DNA of 39,716 nt from Streptosporangiaceae bacterium (GTDB lineage Bacteria > Actinomycetota > Actinomycetes > Streptosporangiales > Streptosporangiaceae). Under the pieces are notes generated by a model, which did no database searches, had not been told where the DNA came from, and worked only from the letters and a program-made list of their open reading frames with translations. Where the stretch lies: assembly GCA_030038015.1 (NCBI GenBank), contig JASHPR010000514.1:1-39716 (forward strand), read 5' to 3'. The position numbers were made by a program, and so were the translations under genes. How positions within the stretch are numbered: position 1 is the first letter of the stretch; each line of letters starts with the position of its first letter. Of this stretch, positions 39,441 through 39,716 are shown one piece after another.

Positions 39441-39716
39441 CTATCCGGCGGCGTTTTCGAGCCCGAATGCGATGACGCGGGTGGGGTGGATGCGGATGAT
39501 CTCGTTGGACATCCCGGGAAGCGGGGCAGGCTGGTCGGTGAGGGCTTCCGCGTGCCCCCGGATCTCGATGCAGCGGACTCTCCAGGGCTGGTAGGAGGCG
39601 ATGTCGTCGACCACGAAGGCCACGTTGGGGTTGGCGGACAGGTTGCGGAACTTGCGGCTCTGGCCCATGGCGCGACCGCCAATGTCGATGGTGCCGAGCT
39701 CGGCGTTGTACCGGAA
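39441..39716 (-). CDS. PPOX-class oxidoreductase, partial (5' end beyond window)
   Basis: FRYNAELGTIDIGGRAMGQSRKFRNLSANPNVAFVVDDIASYQPWRVRCIEIRGHAEAL...; frame open to window edge. Confidence 0.82.
   Translation of the reverse strand, partial: FRYNAELGTIDIGGRAMGQSRKFRNLSANPNVAFVVDDIASYQPWRVRCIEIRGHAEALTDQPAPLPGMSNEIIRIHPTRVIAFGLENAAG

Overview
Window from a high-GC actinobacterial-type chromosome with about 30 supported protein genes and no recognisable rRNA, tRNA, CRISPR array or transposase. Left end: the 3' end of a tryptophanase-type gene followed by a complete tyrosine phenol-lyase, convergent with tdh-kbl. Next: a small membrane protein and an XRE/DUF397 regulator pair, an M20 dipeptidase, a HAD hydrolase, an amidase_3-type cell-wall hydrolase and an HtrA-like protease. 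Next: a minus-strand operon of a zinc-ribbon SPFH protein, two zinc-ribbon AIM24 proteins and a hypothetical gene; a divergent transketolase-like/aminotransferase pair; a PPOX enzyme; a PAS-GAF-SpoIIE phosphatase; a DUF574-type methyltransferase; sugar isomerase and Gfo/Idh genes; and a decayed GH1/SRPBCC region. Right part: a SEC-C gene pair, RNase HI, an ERCC4-Lsr2-like fusion, argG, a secreted pentapeptide-repeat protein, a lipoprotein, a Zeta toxin with an overlapping small gene, and a partial PPOX gene. The most unusual unexplained signal is a recurrent intergenic composite: a GC-rich short tandem array followed by a long imperfect hairpin with related arm sequences, downstream of plus-strand genes (about 19.84-20.04, 20.78-20.94 and 37.70-37.89 kb, with a looser version at 26.32-26.42 kb). 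Other leads are the adjacent TnaA/TPL pair, the toxin-first Zeta module, the ERCC4-Lsr2 fusion, the zinc-ribbon SPFH/AIM24 operon, a predicted leaderless argG promoter overlapping an ArgR-like palindrome, in-frame minisatellite expansion in a Gfo/Idh gene, and a repeated TTTTCYTGAACG motif. All assignments come from reading the sequence; no database search was run.
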